Shown one piece after another: positions 33,600 through 45,632 of a DNA stretch of 64,000 nt. The DNA is taken from contig NC_080671.1 in assembly GCF_030247195.1 (NCBI RefSeq), positions 430,218,539 through 430,282,538 on the forward strand. Direction: 5' to 3'. Numbering within the stretch: position 1 is the first letter of the stretch; every line of letters begins with the position of its first letter. A program made the translations under genes and the position numbers. The notes below the pieces were generated by a model that had not been told where the DNA came from, did no database searches, and saw only the letters and a list, made by a program, of their open reading frames with translations. Source of the stretch: Topomyia yanbarensis (taxonomy: Eukaryota; Arthropoda; Insecta; Diptera; Culicidae).

Positions 33600-35800
33600 G
33601 GTTTGAGTAGTTACCCGACCCGCTAATACAACTAATCTTGCAGGGAACCTGATTCCTCGGGGCATTACCTTACGGTATTGCTTCGGGAAGAGACATTTTA
33701 TGTGCACAACACACACTCCTATCCAACTAGCTCTTTCAGTAGGTTCACAGCACTCAACCTCGACACACTAACCAGTTTTCGACCATCCACACAACATGGC
33801 AATTTCCGTATGGTAGTAGGAAAGCTAGCTGTGGGTCTAGAATTTCTGCTCTTCCCCTACGAGGACAATCTGGGCGGCAAACTTCAAACTGTCTGATTTA
33901 CTGAGCCCTTCAGTTCCCTTGTGCCATTTAGTACCACTTCCTCATTGAGCTTCCGACTGGTTGGCGAACTACTTGGTCTAGTCCCCAACGATGGATCTAG
34001 CCTACTCCGACGAAGAGTTCCACGGCGAGAGAAGATCGAAAGCGAGCCAACCAGCCAGGTGCCGAGGTCAGTTCGGCGATTCCGGTAGAGTAGGCTGTCC
34101 GGTTTGCTGGAGCCCGGCGCGACTGGTGGTGTCTCGTCGCGACCTACGCAGTCTAGTTCCCGGCGGTGAATCTGACTGTACGCTGACGGAGGGTTCCCTG
34201 GCGAAAGAAGTTCTCCCGATACCGATTCTTCTTAGATTTTATTACCACAACTTCTTGAGCCCTTTGGCTACGTGTCGTGCCATTTAGCACCGCAACTCCT
34301 TTAAGCCTTTTAGTTCTCTTCTTGTGCCATTTAGCACTATTTCCTTGATGAGCCATTCATCTCCTCGACTTGTTCGCGAACTACTCGGTCTAGTCCCCGA
34401 CGATGGACCTGAACTACTTCCATAGAGAGTTCCCTGGCCAGAGAAGTTCTCCCAAAGCCAATGAGCTAGGTGCCTAGGTCAGTTCGGCGATTCCGGGGAA
34501 GCAGGGCGTCGTTCGGTTCAATGGATGACCCGCGACTGGTTGTGTCTCGTCGCAGTCTACTCAGTCTAGTCCCCAGAGGTGAATCTAGCTTACGCTCACA
34601 GAGAGTTCCCTGGCGAAAAAAGTTCTCCCAATACCAATTCTCCTTTGGTTTTCGCTTTATTTCTATCGGAACAACCGGTGGGGTGCCGTGGTCGGTCTGG
34701 TAATTCCAGATGAAGATGACGTCCGGTTCGTTGGTGTTTCGACGACTCATACTCAGTGCTCTGTTGCAATCTACTCGACTGGTCCTCGGCGGTATATCTA
34801 GCTTATTCCCAGGCGGTGATTGCTCTCCCGAAACCATTGCTCGATGTTCATCACGCCGTTGCCGCTGTAGGACGGTCATGATCTACACCATAACTCTGTT
34901 TACTGCGTTCCACGTTTATACGTCGCTTGTCATTCTGTAGGCTATATTATCCGTGTTGATGCCCGGTCCTCCCGTTTTAAGTAGCTCCCTGCTTTCTTCA
35001 AGTGTCTCACTCATCACCGTTAGTGTCACGTCGTCCAGGAAACCCACGCTCTTCAGGATCTCTTCAGGATCTGGCTCATTCTGCGCAGCGCTGTGGCATT
35101 AGCCTATACGAGGCTGGATGACCCAGTGACTTCCCTGACTTTTGCAGCAACATCAGCTTCTGTACCTTCCACATTTCGGGGAAATTGCCATCATCTAAAT
35201 ACTTCTGCAGTAGCATCCTGAATATGTCCGGATTTGCCAGGATCGCGGCTTTCAGCTCCACGTTAGGTATTCCATCCGGACCGGGGATTTTTTTGATTTT
35301 AGTCACATCGACGCTTCTTTGAGCTCGTTATTATTCGCTTGCCACTCGGCTGTGTTAGCTATTTGTTTTCGCCGTATAGTTTTGGTGACCAGGTAGTTGA
35401 ATCATGCTTCGGGAAGAGACCCTAAACGATTATTTTCAGTTTACCCGGGCATATTTCAGCTGGTGTCGATGGGCCCTCATCTTCGTCACGATAACTCAGT
35501 ACGCGTCCTACTTATGGCAAACTTGATTTCCCGTTTTAAAGCGTCCCTACCTTCTCGAAACACCGCTTGCGCTCCTCTCTCACTCTCCGATCTTGCTCTC
35601 TGAGCCCGCCTTCTGGCTCTAAGACAAGCAGCGTGTAGCAGCGTGCTGAGCTACTCATTTAACCAGTAAGCTGTACGCCATCTACTGCCTGGCTCCAGTT
35701 TTCGTGGCCTTGTAATGTCACAAGCCGTCACAATCCTTTTTGTTAGATCAGCCGAATCAACGTACTTGATTTCCCTGTTCGCCGAAGTGACTCAACAAAG
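33600..35800 (-). mobile_element. R1-clade LINE relic inserted in the BEL element
   Basis: Read on the minus strand from about 35760, SERGAQAVFREGRDALKREI and neighbouring text match the endonuclease-RT linker of R1 elements. The RT then reads IPGPDGIPNVELKAAILANP and DGNFPEMWKVQKLMLLQKSG. VGFLDDVTLTVMSETLEES occupies the catalytic FADD region, with Leu in place of Ala. After an internal deletion, the ORF2 end reads WNAVNRVMV-IMTVLQRQ at about 34880. The tandem-repeated 3' part follows (33985-34860). Much of the RT and the C-terminal zinc region is missing. Confidence 0.72.
33985..34860. repeat. tandem repeats, probable R1 3' UTR
   Basis: Two to three units share the phrases GTCAGTTCGGCGATTCCGG, GGTCTAGTCCCCGACGATGG, TTCCCTGGCGAAAGAAGTTC and CCAATTCT. 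Unit starts fall near 34060, 34475 and (worn) 34690, i.e. about 200-400 bp apart. They begin immediately beyond the recognisable end of the R1 ORF2. Confidence 0.5.
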
Positions 35801-35899
35801 AGGTTTTCGTTAAAGGCTACTACGCCACTGGATCCAGCAATCCGTAGCAAACTTGCCGTCCTCACGAGTTTCATCAAGCAGACCGTTTTCCGTATGCTG

Positions 35900-36560
35900 T
35901 GTAGACTGTTTTACGCCAGCCTTTCTGGCAGCCTTCCGCCGTTTTGTCGCCCGCAGAGGAAGATGAGGGAGACCATAGCGACAACGGCACCGCCTTCAAG
36001 GGAGCGTCCAACGAACCCAACCCAATCCACCAGATGCTAAAGTCCGATCAGGGTTGTTTAAAGCAGATTCTCGACAGGTGTTCCAAGAATGAGATCACGT
36101 GACGATTCATTCCATCTCACGCTCCGCACTTCGGTGGTCTGTGGGAAGCAGCCGTCAAGTCCGCTAAGCACCACATGTCGCGTGAGATTGGCAGTTTGAA
36201 TATCAGCTACGAGGGCATGATAACCTTACTCACCCAGATCGAGATGTGTCTTAAACTCCAGTCGGCTGTCGCATTGGCAGCTCACCCAGAATTGTGTCCA
36301 CCTTCAGCAGCTCTAGTTACAAGCCACAAAGCAGCACCCCACAGTCACCAAAGAACCCGGACGAGTGGTAGTGACCAAGGATGAATGTCTGCCGCCAACT
36401 CAATGGCCATTCGGATGAGGTGCACCCGAACAAGGATGGAGTCTTTGGCATCGTCACCCTGAAAACCGCCACATCCGATTCAGTTGTCCGCCCGGTTATC
36501 CATCTGGCTGTGTTTCCGACATCGGAAATGCAATCCAGATCCCAGTTTAGATGATGAATA
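35900..36560 (+). pseudogene. BEL/Pao integrase C-terminal fragment
   Basis: Across frame changes, the stretch near 36110-36180 corresponds to the PHFGGLWEAAVKSAKHH signature. It is followed by REIGSLNISYEGMITLLTQI in frame, then VTKDECLPPTQWPFG and VTLKTATSDSVVRPVIH-like text ending near 36548. Stops and frameshifts make it inactive. Confidence 0.72.
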
Positions 36561-36949
36561 GAAGAAGTAGAAGAAAATGTGAAGAGTGTTGAAGTAGCCA
36601 AGCCACTTTAAGGTGGCCGGAATGTTCATAAGCCGAATTAAGCTACATAAATATAAATTTAGGTTGAACTAAATCTAGGTAATTCAACTTAAATATCTAA
36701 AATAATAAATTAAACCTAAATCTGCTAACATCTTTTTTATTCAGAATGTTATTTTTCCTTTGATTTCTATATCTTAACCCTTTCATGCCCAACTTTTTTC
36801 TTGGTCATAGAGGGGTCTAAAACTATTTTTCCTTGAAAATGGTGAGGACAAGAAACACAAAAACCTTTTCCCATAAAGATAGATGCTTCCATCGCAGTGC
36901 TAGAAGCTGAGCAAGTTTTACCTTCCAATGTTTAATACAATTTTCCTAG

Positions 36950-37500
36950 AAATTCTACAATTACGTGAACATACAAACGCTCGAGCCTTCGTGATAATCG
37001 ACCCACACCTATTACCGTGATTTTAAACAAGATAACACTCCGGTGATAAAGTGAACGTTTTTGCACTTGATTTACAAACGCGGTCTCAAAAGCAACCTAC
37101 CAACGCCCGTGCTCACGCGATCGTGAATCGGTTGCGTCCGGAAGTCCATACTCTTGGCGCTAGCAGCCTAGGCCCATGCATTTAGTTGGACCAATAAAAA
37201 AAATAAGATATAAGAATGGTAACACGGTTATCAAATCGAATTTATACACGCGAAGTTATACTACACGCTAGCGCACGCGACACAAACGCCCACGCGATTT
37301 AACACGTCAACGTACGAATGCTCGAGCCCTTCGCACGCGATTGTGAAGTCCCTACACCCGCAGATATCTGAACCGTACACTGAATATTACACTTGGAATC
37401 TCGGCCCGCTGCAATTGGCCTTGTGCAGTGTTTTAGTGGGCGACATTGCCTGTCTCGTCTGCAACAGTAGCGAGTGATTCTGACGCTCCAGTAGGACAAT
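36950..37500 (-). repeat. CpG-rich interspersed repeat R2, single copy
   Basis: The reverse complement matches 61340-61930 in order: CAGACGAGACAGGCAATGTC, then TGTACGGTTCAG, GCATTCGTACGTTGACGTG, ACTTCGCGTGTATAAATTCG, ATTGGTCCAACTAAATGCAT and CTTCCGGACGC. It is rich in CGCG and GCGTGTG words and has no coding capacity. Its edge lies about 105-120 bp before the acceptor of carrier A exon 2. Confidence 0.7.
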
Positions 37501-37604
37501 TCTCGAAAAAAATATTTCTATTTCTTTTTTCTCTATTTATGAATTTATTAGTAATTTATGTCAAACTGAATACTAACCAATGTTCCACACTATCTATTTC
37601 ACAG

Positions 37605-37945
37605 GGCGCCTTCAAGTTTGGCCTGTACGAAGTGTTCAAAATCCAGTACGCCAACATGATAGGTGAGGAGAACGCATATCTGTATCGTACCTGGTTGTAT
37701 CTGGGCGCTTCCGCATCGGCGGAATTCTTCGCCGACATCGCGTTGGCTCCACTCGAAGCGGCAAAGGTTAAAATTCAGACCACCGCAGGCTACGCCAACA
37801 ACATGCGTCAAGCCTTCCCCAAAATGATGGCTGAGGAAGGTGTTACGGCGTTCTACAAAGGACTGGTTCCGCTGTGGTGCCGTCAGATTCCGTATACGAT
37901 GATGAAGTTTGCCTGTTTCGAACGGACCGTTGAACTGTTGTATAA
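37605..37945 (+). CDS. Mpcp: mitochondrial phosphate carrier A, exon 2
   Basis: Follows the acceptor TATTTCACAG and opens [12 protein letters not shown] in frame with exon 1. It carries the second carrier repeat with [14 protein letters not shown] (the PxExxK variant of the carrier motif), [20 protein letters not shown] and the end of the second repeat. It ends at TATAA|GTGAGT in phase 2. By-eye alignment with copy B exon 2 gives about 84% amino-acid identity. Confidence 0.93.
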
Positions 37946-38008
37946 GTGAGTATTCTTCGTAGCTATTAGATAATAAATATTTACTAATAAATGGATTCCG
38001 TTTTGTAG

Positions 38009-38354
38009 ACACGTTGTGCCGAAGCCACGTGCTGATTGCAGCAAGGGTGAACAGCTGGTGGTCACATTCGCTGCCGGTTATATTGCCGGTGTGTTCTGTG
38101 CTATTGTGTCTCACCCAGCTGACGTTGTGGTGTCCAAGCTGAACCAGGCAAAGGGATCCAGTGCCTTTGATGTTGCCAAGAAGCTCGGATTCATGGGAAT
38201 GTGGCACGGTCTGATGCCGCGTATCATCATGATCGGTACGCTGACAGCTCTACAGTGGTTCATCTACGATGGATGCAAAGTTGCTCTTTCGCTTCCGCGT
38301 CCACCCCCACCAGAGATGCCAGAATCTCTGAAGAAGAAGCTGGGAGTCGAATAG
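38009..38354 (+). CDS. Mpcp: mitochondrial phosphate carrier A, exon 3
   Basis: After a 63-bp intron (37946-38008). Carries the third carrier repeat with VSHPADVVVSKLNQAKGS and MPRIIMIGTLTALQWFIYDG, and ends PPPPEMPESLKKKLGVE, stop TAG. Identity to copy B exon 3 is about 92% by eye, the highest of the three exons. A poly(A) signal follows at 38490. Confidence 0.94.
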
Positions 38355-38489
38355 GCAAAACGTGTACTAGTGCTAACCAACAAACAAGTGATTAGAGATT
38401 AATGTTTTACTCGGATTGGAAGTAAGATCAGTGTAAAGAAAACACAGACGTGCATGGTGAAGTAAGAGTGTAACTGTTAAGACCAACGT

Positions 38490-38495
38490 AATAAA
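38490..38495 (+). promoter_or_regulatory. poly(A) signal of phosphate carrier A
   Basis: AATAAA 136 bp after the stop codon; first such hexamer in the 3' UTR. Confidence 0.5.
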
Positions 38496-38539
38496 ACCAA
38501 ACGTTCTTCAACTAATTATTGCTAACAGTCGTTGCTTGT

Positions 38540-38869
38540 GTGAAATCTATCGTTCGAATGAGAACCACCCCCAGTTCGCCAGCTGATGTATCCCATGTGG
38601 TGGAAAATCGCAGTAGTCTGTCAAAGGAAGGAAAACTCTCTCTCACTCGTGATTGTGCATCGAGCTCTTCCTTCTCTCTCTGTCCCCGATTCACTCACGG
38701 CTTTGTCACTTGGGTACTGTGCACTACAGCTGCTACTCAAGAAAAATCTTCTGCAACCAGCCACACTCGCGAACCAAGTTTTGAACAGGCATCAGCTCGT
38801 GAGGCTGCCCGATCCGTGTGTGTGACGTACCGTGCGTGTGTGACAGTGAACTACTGAGAGCAAAGCAAG
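38540..38869 (+). promoter_or_regulatory. candidate promoter and non-coding exon of phosphate carrier B
   Basis: A GC-richer stretch ends GAGCAAAGCAAG followed by GTAAAG, a plausible donor at 38870. A good acceptor (AATCATTACAG, ending 39748) lies 23 bp before the ATG of carrier B, so a non-coding exon here joined by an intron of about 0.88 kb is likely. A 112-codon frame across it has no motif. The start site is not determined. Confidence 0.4.
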
Positions 38870-39771
38870 GTAAAGAAGAAAAGCAGAAATTTACTACATT
38901 ATCGGGGCGGAAAATTAGGATCATTTAGGAAATTCAACCTAATTATTGGCGGATATAATTGAAAGTCGGAAATTAATCCTGTATCTTCTACGTACGATGT
39001 ATTTTCTATGGAAAGGAGCAAGTTTTTGAGAGAATAAAATTTCGTTATGTAATGGACAGGAGAACGGGAAAAGCTAGTTTAGGTGATGTGAAAACGATGC
39101 AATAAAATCCCAAAAGTTTGTGACCATTAATCTGATTAAAATGCTTGACAAGGAAGATTTTATACCTTATTTTCGAGAATTGAATTCGGCTGGAATCGAT
39201 AATTTTGTACCTGGATGGTACGTAATACATAATATAAAGAATCCCGACAAAATGATTGCTTGCCATATGAACCATTCAAAAAAGATAAGGAAACTTCCTC
39301 AGCAAAGACCAACTATTTTTATTTCTAGATTGAACTTCAACTTGACACTGTTCGATACTCACATTCTTAACCTGCGTTGATCGGAAATTTCACACGATGT
39401 TAGCGCGTGCATTACGCTGCACGCGACTTCTATCGCACAAGAGCACTTTGTCTTTGACCAACACTGTCAATGCTGTTATTTGTAGTTCGAAGGATGGAAA
39501 CTATTTTTAATCGCCGTACTAATATCATGGTTTTAGCTTTGTGAGATAATTTGTGGAGGTCAGAAAATTATGCAACGTTTGAAAGGGATTATGTGTTTTT
39601 AGCTTCGTTAGGATAAGAAAAAAGTTAGGTGGCTTGAATCAGGGTTTGAACTATCTATAATTTAGACGATACTAAATGTTGAACGCAGCCTATAGCATTA
39701 CATAATTCCAACCTGGCACTATATCCCAACTTCTTCAAATCATTACAGCAAACCCGACCAACAAATCAAAA

Positions 39772-40131
39772 ATGTTCTCCGCACTGTTGGATGCAGCCCG
39801 TAATTCCCCCTTCAAGACGCCTTTCACCAAGGCACAGTGCGATGCGGAAAGCAAACCACTGGTAGCGGGCCGATCGATTGCGGCCGCTGCCTCCGACGAG
39901 GTCGAATTCGGTTCCACCAAGTTCTATGTGCTTTGCGGTCTCGGCGGTATCATTTCGTGCGGTTCGACGCACACCTTCGTAGTGCCGCTGGATCTGGTCA
40001 AGTGTCGGCTGCAAGTCGATCAGGCCAAGTACAAGAATCTGTTCAACGGCTTCAAGGTTTCCGTCGCCGAGGAAGGTACCCGGGGTCTGGTTAAGGGATG
40101 GGCGCCGACCTTCTTCGGTTACTCGGCACAG
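39772..40131 (+). CDS. Mpcp: mitochondrial phosphate carrier B, exon 1
   Basis: 120 codons starting MFSALLDAARNSPFKTPF, two residues shorter than copy A exon 1 and about 79% identical by eye. It contains VPLDLVKCRLQVDQAKYKN and ends GYSAQ at a CAG|GTAAGT donor, phase 0, the same place as in copy A. The 5' splice acceptor at 39748 and the sequence between it and the ATG fit a short UTR on this exon. The next exon is 12.3 kb away at 52467. The predicted protein is 348 aa. It acts in the inner mitochondrial membrane like copy A, and tandem duplication is the simplest origin. Confidence 0.94.
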
Positions 40132-40834
40132 GTAAGTTTAGTGGAGTAGTGTTATACATAATTGAATGACAAAATTGACATGGGGTATGACTTCTTAGTA
40201 CTGTCTGATGGTGTTGTTCACTGTTTAGCACATAATTGCGCGTACTTCTCTGAGTTTGTAAGACTCTTTCTAATTAGCCATTGACAAGTTCACTGCACAG
40301 TGAAGCCACAAAAATGGTTGAAAGCAATCAACAGCTCAACAGATTATTTGTACGATCGGAGAGTTGAATCCTGTGGTTTGTAATTTTCTTGGCCTGCAAT
40401 TAATTGCAGACAAATTTGCTCAAGCGTTTTGCTGCCTCTATGGCTTCGAATATGTAGTGGCTGTGAATAATATTATCTAAACACTGCCGCTATATGCATA
40501 ATTGTCCTATGCACATACACTTAAAAAAATCCAATCGTTAATTCTATTTGCTTCGTTTGTCTAGTTAATGTACTCTCGCTTACCCTTCGTTGAAAAGCGA
40601 TTCTATTTTTACATATCGAGAACGCAATGTCTACTTTGAACAATTATAAACTTTCCAAACTTTTTTCACAAACCAAAGGTGTTCAATGTTTATTATTGAT
40701 ATTGCTTAGGCCATTACAAATCTTTTTTAAAAATTGTCACCCCCCCTTCAAAATCGCTGAAAAATCAGGAGGCAAACATTTTTTTTCTAATAATCAAAAT
40801 GAAAAAAATTGTCACGTTTTAAAAAACAACAATA

Positions 40835-40910
40835 CTGCCGTGATATGCATAACTGTCCCATTTGCATAGGAAACTCATAGCAAATGGGACTGTTAAGCGT
40901 ATCACGGCAG
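40835..40910. repeat. 76-bp hairpin element
   Basis: CTGCCGTGATATGCATAACT then GTCCCATTTGC pairs with GCAAATGGGAC and the inverted remainder ending CACGGCAG, around a 14-base loop. TA precedes it (40833-40834). A worn partial copy begins at about 40480 (CTGCCGCTATATGCATAA). Confidence 0.65.
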
Positions 40911-41529
40911 AATCGCTTTCACAGAGTTTTGCTTTTCGTCACTATTATAGTAATTTGGGAAATTGCTATTCCATGTTTTTTTATATTTTGACCATTCTCG
41001 GGGAGATACGACGTCCGAATAAAATAGTCGTTCCAAAACGAAACGTTTACTGTTCGCGGAAGGAAGGGCCCGTCTGTGAATTCTCAGACAAACATCTCAT
41101 GGAAAGGCTAATACAAACCGACTTCTGAATCGTTTCCATTTTAAACGCAACAGTCGATAAAGGCAGAATCGGTTGTTGCATTCGAAGATAATTTCAAAAA
41201 GGAAACGATCTGAATTCAAATCTGGCGATTTATATGTGGTTCAATATTCAATATGCATGAGATTTACCGAAAGGCTTTTGACATTTAAAGATTTCATATG
41301 GGATCGTAGTGTTCACGCCGTATTTCCGCATCTGTATTGGCGATTCGTATGAACTACACCAGATCAGAGTCTGATACTAAACTTTCCATTTAAGACTAAG
41401 CTTGTGAAAATCGAATAAGCCGTTTTCCAAGGAGCCGAAGAGACTTTAATTCTGAAATGTTCCAAGAACCCAGAAATTGTCGAGATGGACGCTGGAATCA
41501 AAAGGACTTTGTCTGGCCATCAGCTATCA

Positions 41530-43600
41530 AGAAGGCTCCTGCAAAGCTAAATGTAGATCTTGCAAATAAAGGTACCATCGGTACTTACCGCAGGGAGAGC
41601 CGGGAATCCATAATCAATGTAAATTTTTGTTGCCTTGGAGTGACAGGAGAGATGGACTGAAAAGTGTGTGAGGACCCACAGCGACCATCAAGCATTGGTA
41701 ACAGGGCACGGTTTGAATAACGTGGGAGATATATAAACGAGTGAAGGTGGAAAACAGTTATATTTCACAAGGACGTATCCGTCGAAGAACTAAAATTTGA
41801 GGGCATCCTCTTCAAACTAAATGCGAACGAGTTAACGGCAGTATTAACAAGGGCGTGTAATGCAACCATTCTGAAGAATGGGAAACTGAGAAACGGTCGC
41901 CGGGTGCAATACGTCGATTACCGATCTTCGTATAAGTTGCCTCCGAGCTTGGAGAAGAAGTTAGAGGGCCCGTAATGGCACTGGAAAAGGGAAACGAGCT
42001 CCAAGAATCGCTCTCAACAAAGTAGTCAAACTGCACAAGAAAGCCTGTATTAATGCGCTTTGCCACAAAGCCAACGCGAATGCCTACAGAGTTGGCATGG
42101 CAAAGATAAAGGGCCCAGCTGCACCACATGAAAGGTACCCGGAGAAGATGAAGGTGAATCATGGAAAGGTTGTCCCCGCAAAATGAACCAATCTTCGCCG
42201 TTGTAGCTGAACGTTACAGAAATCAACCTTAACTTTTGTAGGTATAATAATGAACCAAAAACATTCAAATTTCTTGATTTTTACGCAAAATTTGCTCAAA
42301 ACAATTACTACAAACATTGCAAATACACAACAACACCGCTGGAACTCACTGTCACCAAGGCCAAGAAAGGAGATCGTTTGTAGCCCTACCATGGTCGAAT
42401 CATCGGAAACAGGGCAAGAACCGCCATCAAATAGTCGCCGTCGGCCACTTTCATACAGGCGAGCGAGTGCTAAAGAGGTGTTTCAGTTAAGTGAGTTGAA
42501 CAGAGCGACCAAACCTCAACGCCATTCAGGTAAACAGATCGAGAGGCCATCTTGATGCCTACTCGAATTCCACAATAGATCGAGTAACTCTGGGATTGCT
42601 CTCCACTCACAGGACCCTTTGGTACTTACTATAATTTGGCATTCCTGGAAGTTGCGAACTCCCAGGGACACCCAGCACACGCATCGGCCTAAGTGACTTG
42701 ACGGTCACCTATGTCTAACCGTAAAGTACCAGCTTTCAGTTCTCTGATCATTAACGAAAATCAGGGACAAAGACTCTCGGGCAAAGGCCCTAATTACCAA
42801 GGAGAGCCACCCTTCTCGGTCTGGCAAAAGTCGGTCCCGTCCGTCGCCAACCGATCTCGCCAACGAGAAAGCACCTGTTGGACACCTCGTCCAGAACGCC
42901 TTTCTGGGACCGCCATTTTACCCACCACCCCTGCATCGAACCTACACCCAAGGATCTGTCATCGCCCTCTTGCAGGAGGTTCATCGTGGCAACAGCAATT
43001 TCGGAACCAAACGGATCAGCGAGGGCTCGCCGGGCCATGCAGCTGCTAGCAAACCCTACAATACGGTACGTACCAGACCAGTGAACCTATCAGTGAAATC
43101 CCGAACACCACACGAGCAGCTTACAATGAATTACACACGTTGAGAAAGTTGAGTGTTTTATATACCACCAGATTCACGAAATCCCTCCAGTTTGCCCAGT
43201 AGTGCGCCGACCCCGCGACTAAGTTCGAGTCACGTGCTGCTGAAGCTTATCGGGTGAACCTTAAGTTACACCGTACAGTGAGGATATGTTTAGAATGATT
43301 CAATAACTGGAAGCGACAGAAGCTATGTTGCCTCCGATGCCGGGAAAACATGGAGATCTTCCAGCGTTTAGGTAAACACGTCCCTTGGTACTGTTAGACA
43401 GAGTAATCCTGAACAAGTTAACCAAGTACACGGACCGTAAGAACGGCATGTCATGCAATTCGGCTTCCTTATAGGCAGGTCTACAGTGAATTCCATCCGA
43501 ATGGTTGTGGGAGCTGTGGGAAACTATCCAAGCAACCACAGCTTTGGTTGCAAGGATTTTGAAGATGTGCACGGAACAAAGCCGAATGACTATCGTGTAT
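41530..43600 (+). mobile_element. R1-clade LINE relic
   Basis: The plus strand reads NKGTIGTYRRESRESIINV (end of the endonuclease), then LNANELTAVLTRACNATILK and, near 42040, a worn KACINALCHKANANAYR-like linker. After about 1 kb of unassigned sequence, LLDRVILNKLTKYT and FGFLIGRSTVNSIRMVVGAV (43280-43510) give the RT fingers. Stops and frameshifts are frequent, and the catalytic FADD region is not found. It is a different copy from the R1 relic at 33.6-35.8 kb. Confidence 0.65.
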
Positions 43601-44363
43601 CAAACAAACAAATCTACAAGTCTTCAAACACAAGCGATAAACCAAACCCGCCGTTTCCACTAGAGTTTCAAAAAATTATAGTATGCACAAAATGTACGTT
43701 CGTCAGGTCACTTTACATTTGTGGAGCACTTTTGGATTCATTCCAGAATGTTTTTTTTCCAAAAGTCCATAAGTAAAATGTTATAATCTCGTTTCTGTGC
43801 ATTGTTATCAAGCAGGGTTATCTTTGACCGATTTTCATGCTTTTTGTGTAAAGTCGGGCGGAACCAAAACTATCCAAGCAACCAAAAATTCGGATATTAC
43901 CTAAAAGTACTCTTTAATGTTCACATTAAATTCTTAGCGAACATTCATGCTTTTATTGGAAATTTAGCAACAGATTAAACCGCTATTAGAAATTGTACTG
44001 CTCGGAAAATTACTTAAAACTGAAGCATCCCTTTCTTATATGAACTTTTGATTAATTCAATAATGTTTGCTTGAATTGCATAAGTAAAACAAACAGCTCA
44101 ACCCCGTTATCCGAAATCGCCCTGCGGAGACGTCCACGAGAACGATCGACGGAAAATGTAAAATGAAAAAAATATTTTTTTGTTCTAATAAAAATAAATA
44201 TTTATATTTTGCTTGCTACCCCACCCCAACCCCCCACTCAGAAAAAAACTTGTGCTTGGGCATAATTTAAAAAAAAAAGATTTGTACTGGCCTTATTGCG
44301 TTTTTAACGATATAAAAACAAACAAAATCAACATTTAGGCGTCATTTGTGTATTAAACATAAA

Positions 44364-44603
44364 TGGTCGGTGTTAAGTCAGACCGGACTCGTCGCAAAAT
44401 CATAAAAATGACATAATTACAGCACTGGATAAAAAATTTCTTCAGCTGCAATCAACTTTTGTCAGAATTGTAATGTGTTTCAGTTAGCATGAACTATGGC
44501 TAAATAAATTTCGAATTGTAATGCTGCGATAGAAACTTTAAACTCGTTTTTCTCGAAATCAAATCAAGATGTCACTTAGTCCGATCGGACTTAACACCGA
44601 CCA
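44364..44603. mobile_element. MITE family M3, copy 1
   Basis: TGGTCGGTGTTAAGTCAGAC at the left and the inverted GACTTAACACCGACCA at the right bound 240 bp with no frame. A second copy lies at 49162-49411 in the opposite orientation. The target duplication is unclear. Confidence 0.7.
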
Positions 44604-45632
44604 AATATAAGAGAAAACACGTTGAGAAGGCGTAAATCGTCTTAGCTCCAGAGCTAGGAAAGCGAATGATCTGGAAAAGAATCATTCGTTCTTCTCTTTA
44701 CGAATATACCACCCATTGAACCATTCACTATCGAGCTGCTGAGTTGACGGCATTGGCTCACCACCACTGAGGCTGGTGAACCCATTACTGTTCTATTGGC
44801 TCTCAAACGTGAAATTTATCCGCTCTACGGGCCAACTAGATTTCAGTCAAATGGTGATGAAAATGTTTTCTTGCATTGATGATGTAGGACGGTTGTTCTA
44901 TTTTAATTGTTTTAAGATGAGAATTAGTTACAGGTGATAAGAAAAAAGTTTGGCACCATAATATTCAGTCGAACTCGATATTTTATTGCAAAATCAGGAA
45001 TTATTTTAATATTGTTGAGGTTAGGTTGGTTGTTTTAGATACGGAAAATGTTTATCAGTGGATAACCTCGACTGCCAATACCTGTACTCTTCAATCCAGT
45101 GATTTTTGCCCACTATCGTGTTTTTATCGAGATTTCAATCCCTGAATTTCATTATAGTATAAACTGAAACCGGAAGAACGAATTGTTAGGGATGTAACAA
45201 GAAATTTACCATCTGGATATTTTTCAGAGGCTGGAATCATATTTTCTTCAATATTACTTCTTATTAGAAGAAATAACATTTAATTATAATATTGATTTAG
45301 TTTATAAAATTCAAAATTTGCTTTTATGTGCGTTTTGACAGATGTAAAAAAACATCATCATTGCGTTTTTCCTCGCCATCTTGCTGCCTACATGCATCTT
45401 TAGAACGCGAATAGGATCGATATATGAGCACAGCGTAATAGTACCCGTTGCTCATTCTCTTTCCCATTCGAAGAGATAGCTACAGTGAGCACCATTCGTT
45501 TTTTATAGCATAGCTACATAGGTACCCTGATTCTCTTTGCCTGCTTAGTGCGACTCGAGGTGCGAATTATAGCGCCGTCTTCTAGTGGCATCGGAGAACA
45601 GCGTACATAACGACAGGGAAGGGTGGAATGTA

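Larger units (their letters stand above)
32490..36640 (+). mobile_element. BEL/Pao retrotransposon relic, interrupted by an R1 element
   Basis: The left part (32490-33480) carries the late pol region and integrase zinc domain. The right part (35900-36560) carries the integrase C-terminus. The intervening DNA is an R1-clade relic on the opposite strand, and the integrase core between the two parts is missing. A possible LTR start (TGTTCATAAGCC) follows a purine-rich stretch at about 36620. Gag, protease and RT were not found. Confidence 0.75.
19746..37604 (+). other. intron 1 of phosphate carrier A (17.9 kb, transposon-filled)
   Basis: Begins GTGAGT and ends TTTCACAG. It holds the Ty3/gypsy relic, several MITEs, the 6.8 kb hAT-like block, the BEL relic with its R1 insertion and a CpG-rich repeat. 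Short transposon-free gaps (19.8-20.7 kb, 23.5-24.2 kb, 31.05-32.5 kb) show no conserved protein. Confidence 0.8.

Noticed and set aside
38519..38857. 112-codon frame before carrier B as a separate small gene
   Set aside because: No conserved motif; position and a following donor site fit a 5' non-coding exon better.
44101..44260. Possible small gene or RNA near CCCCACCCCAACCCCCCACTC
   Set aside because: Only a low-complexity C-rich stretch; no structure or frame supports a gene.
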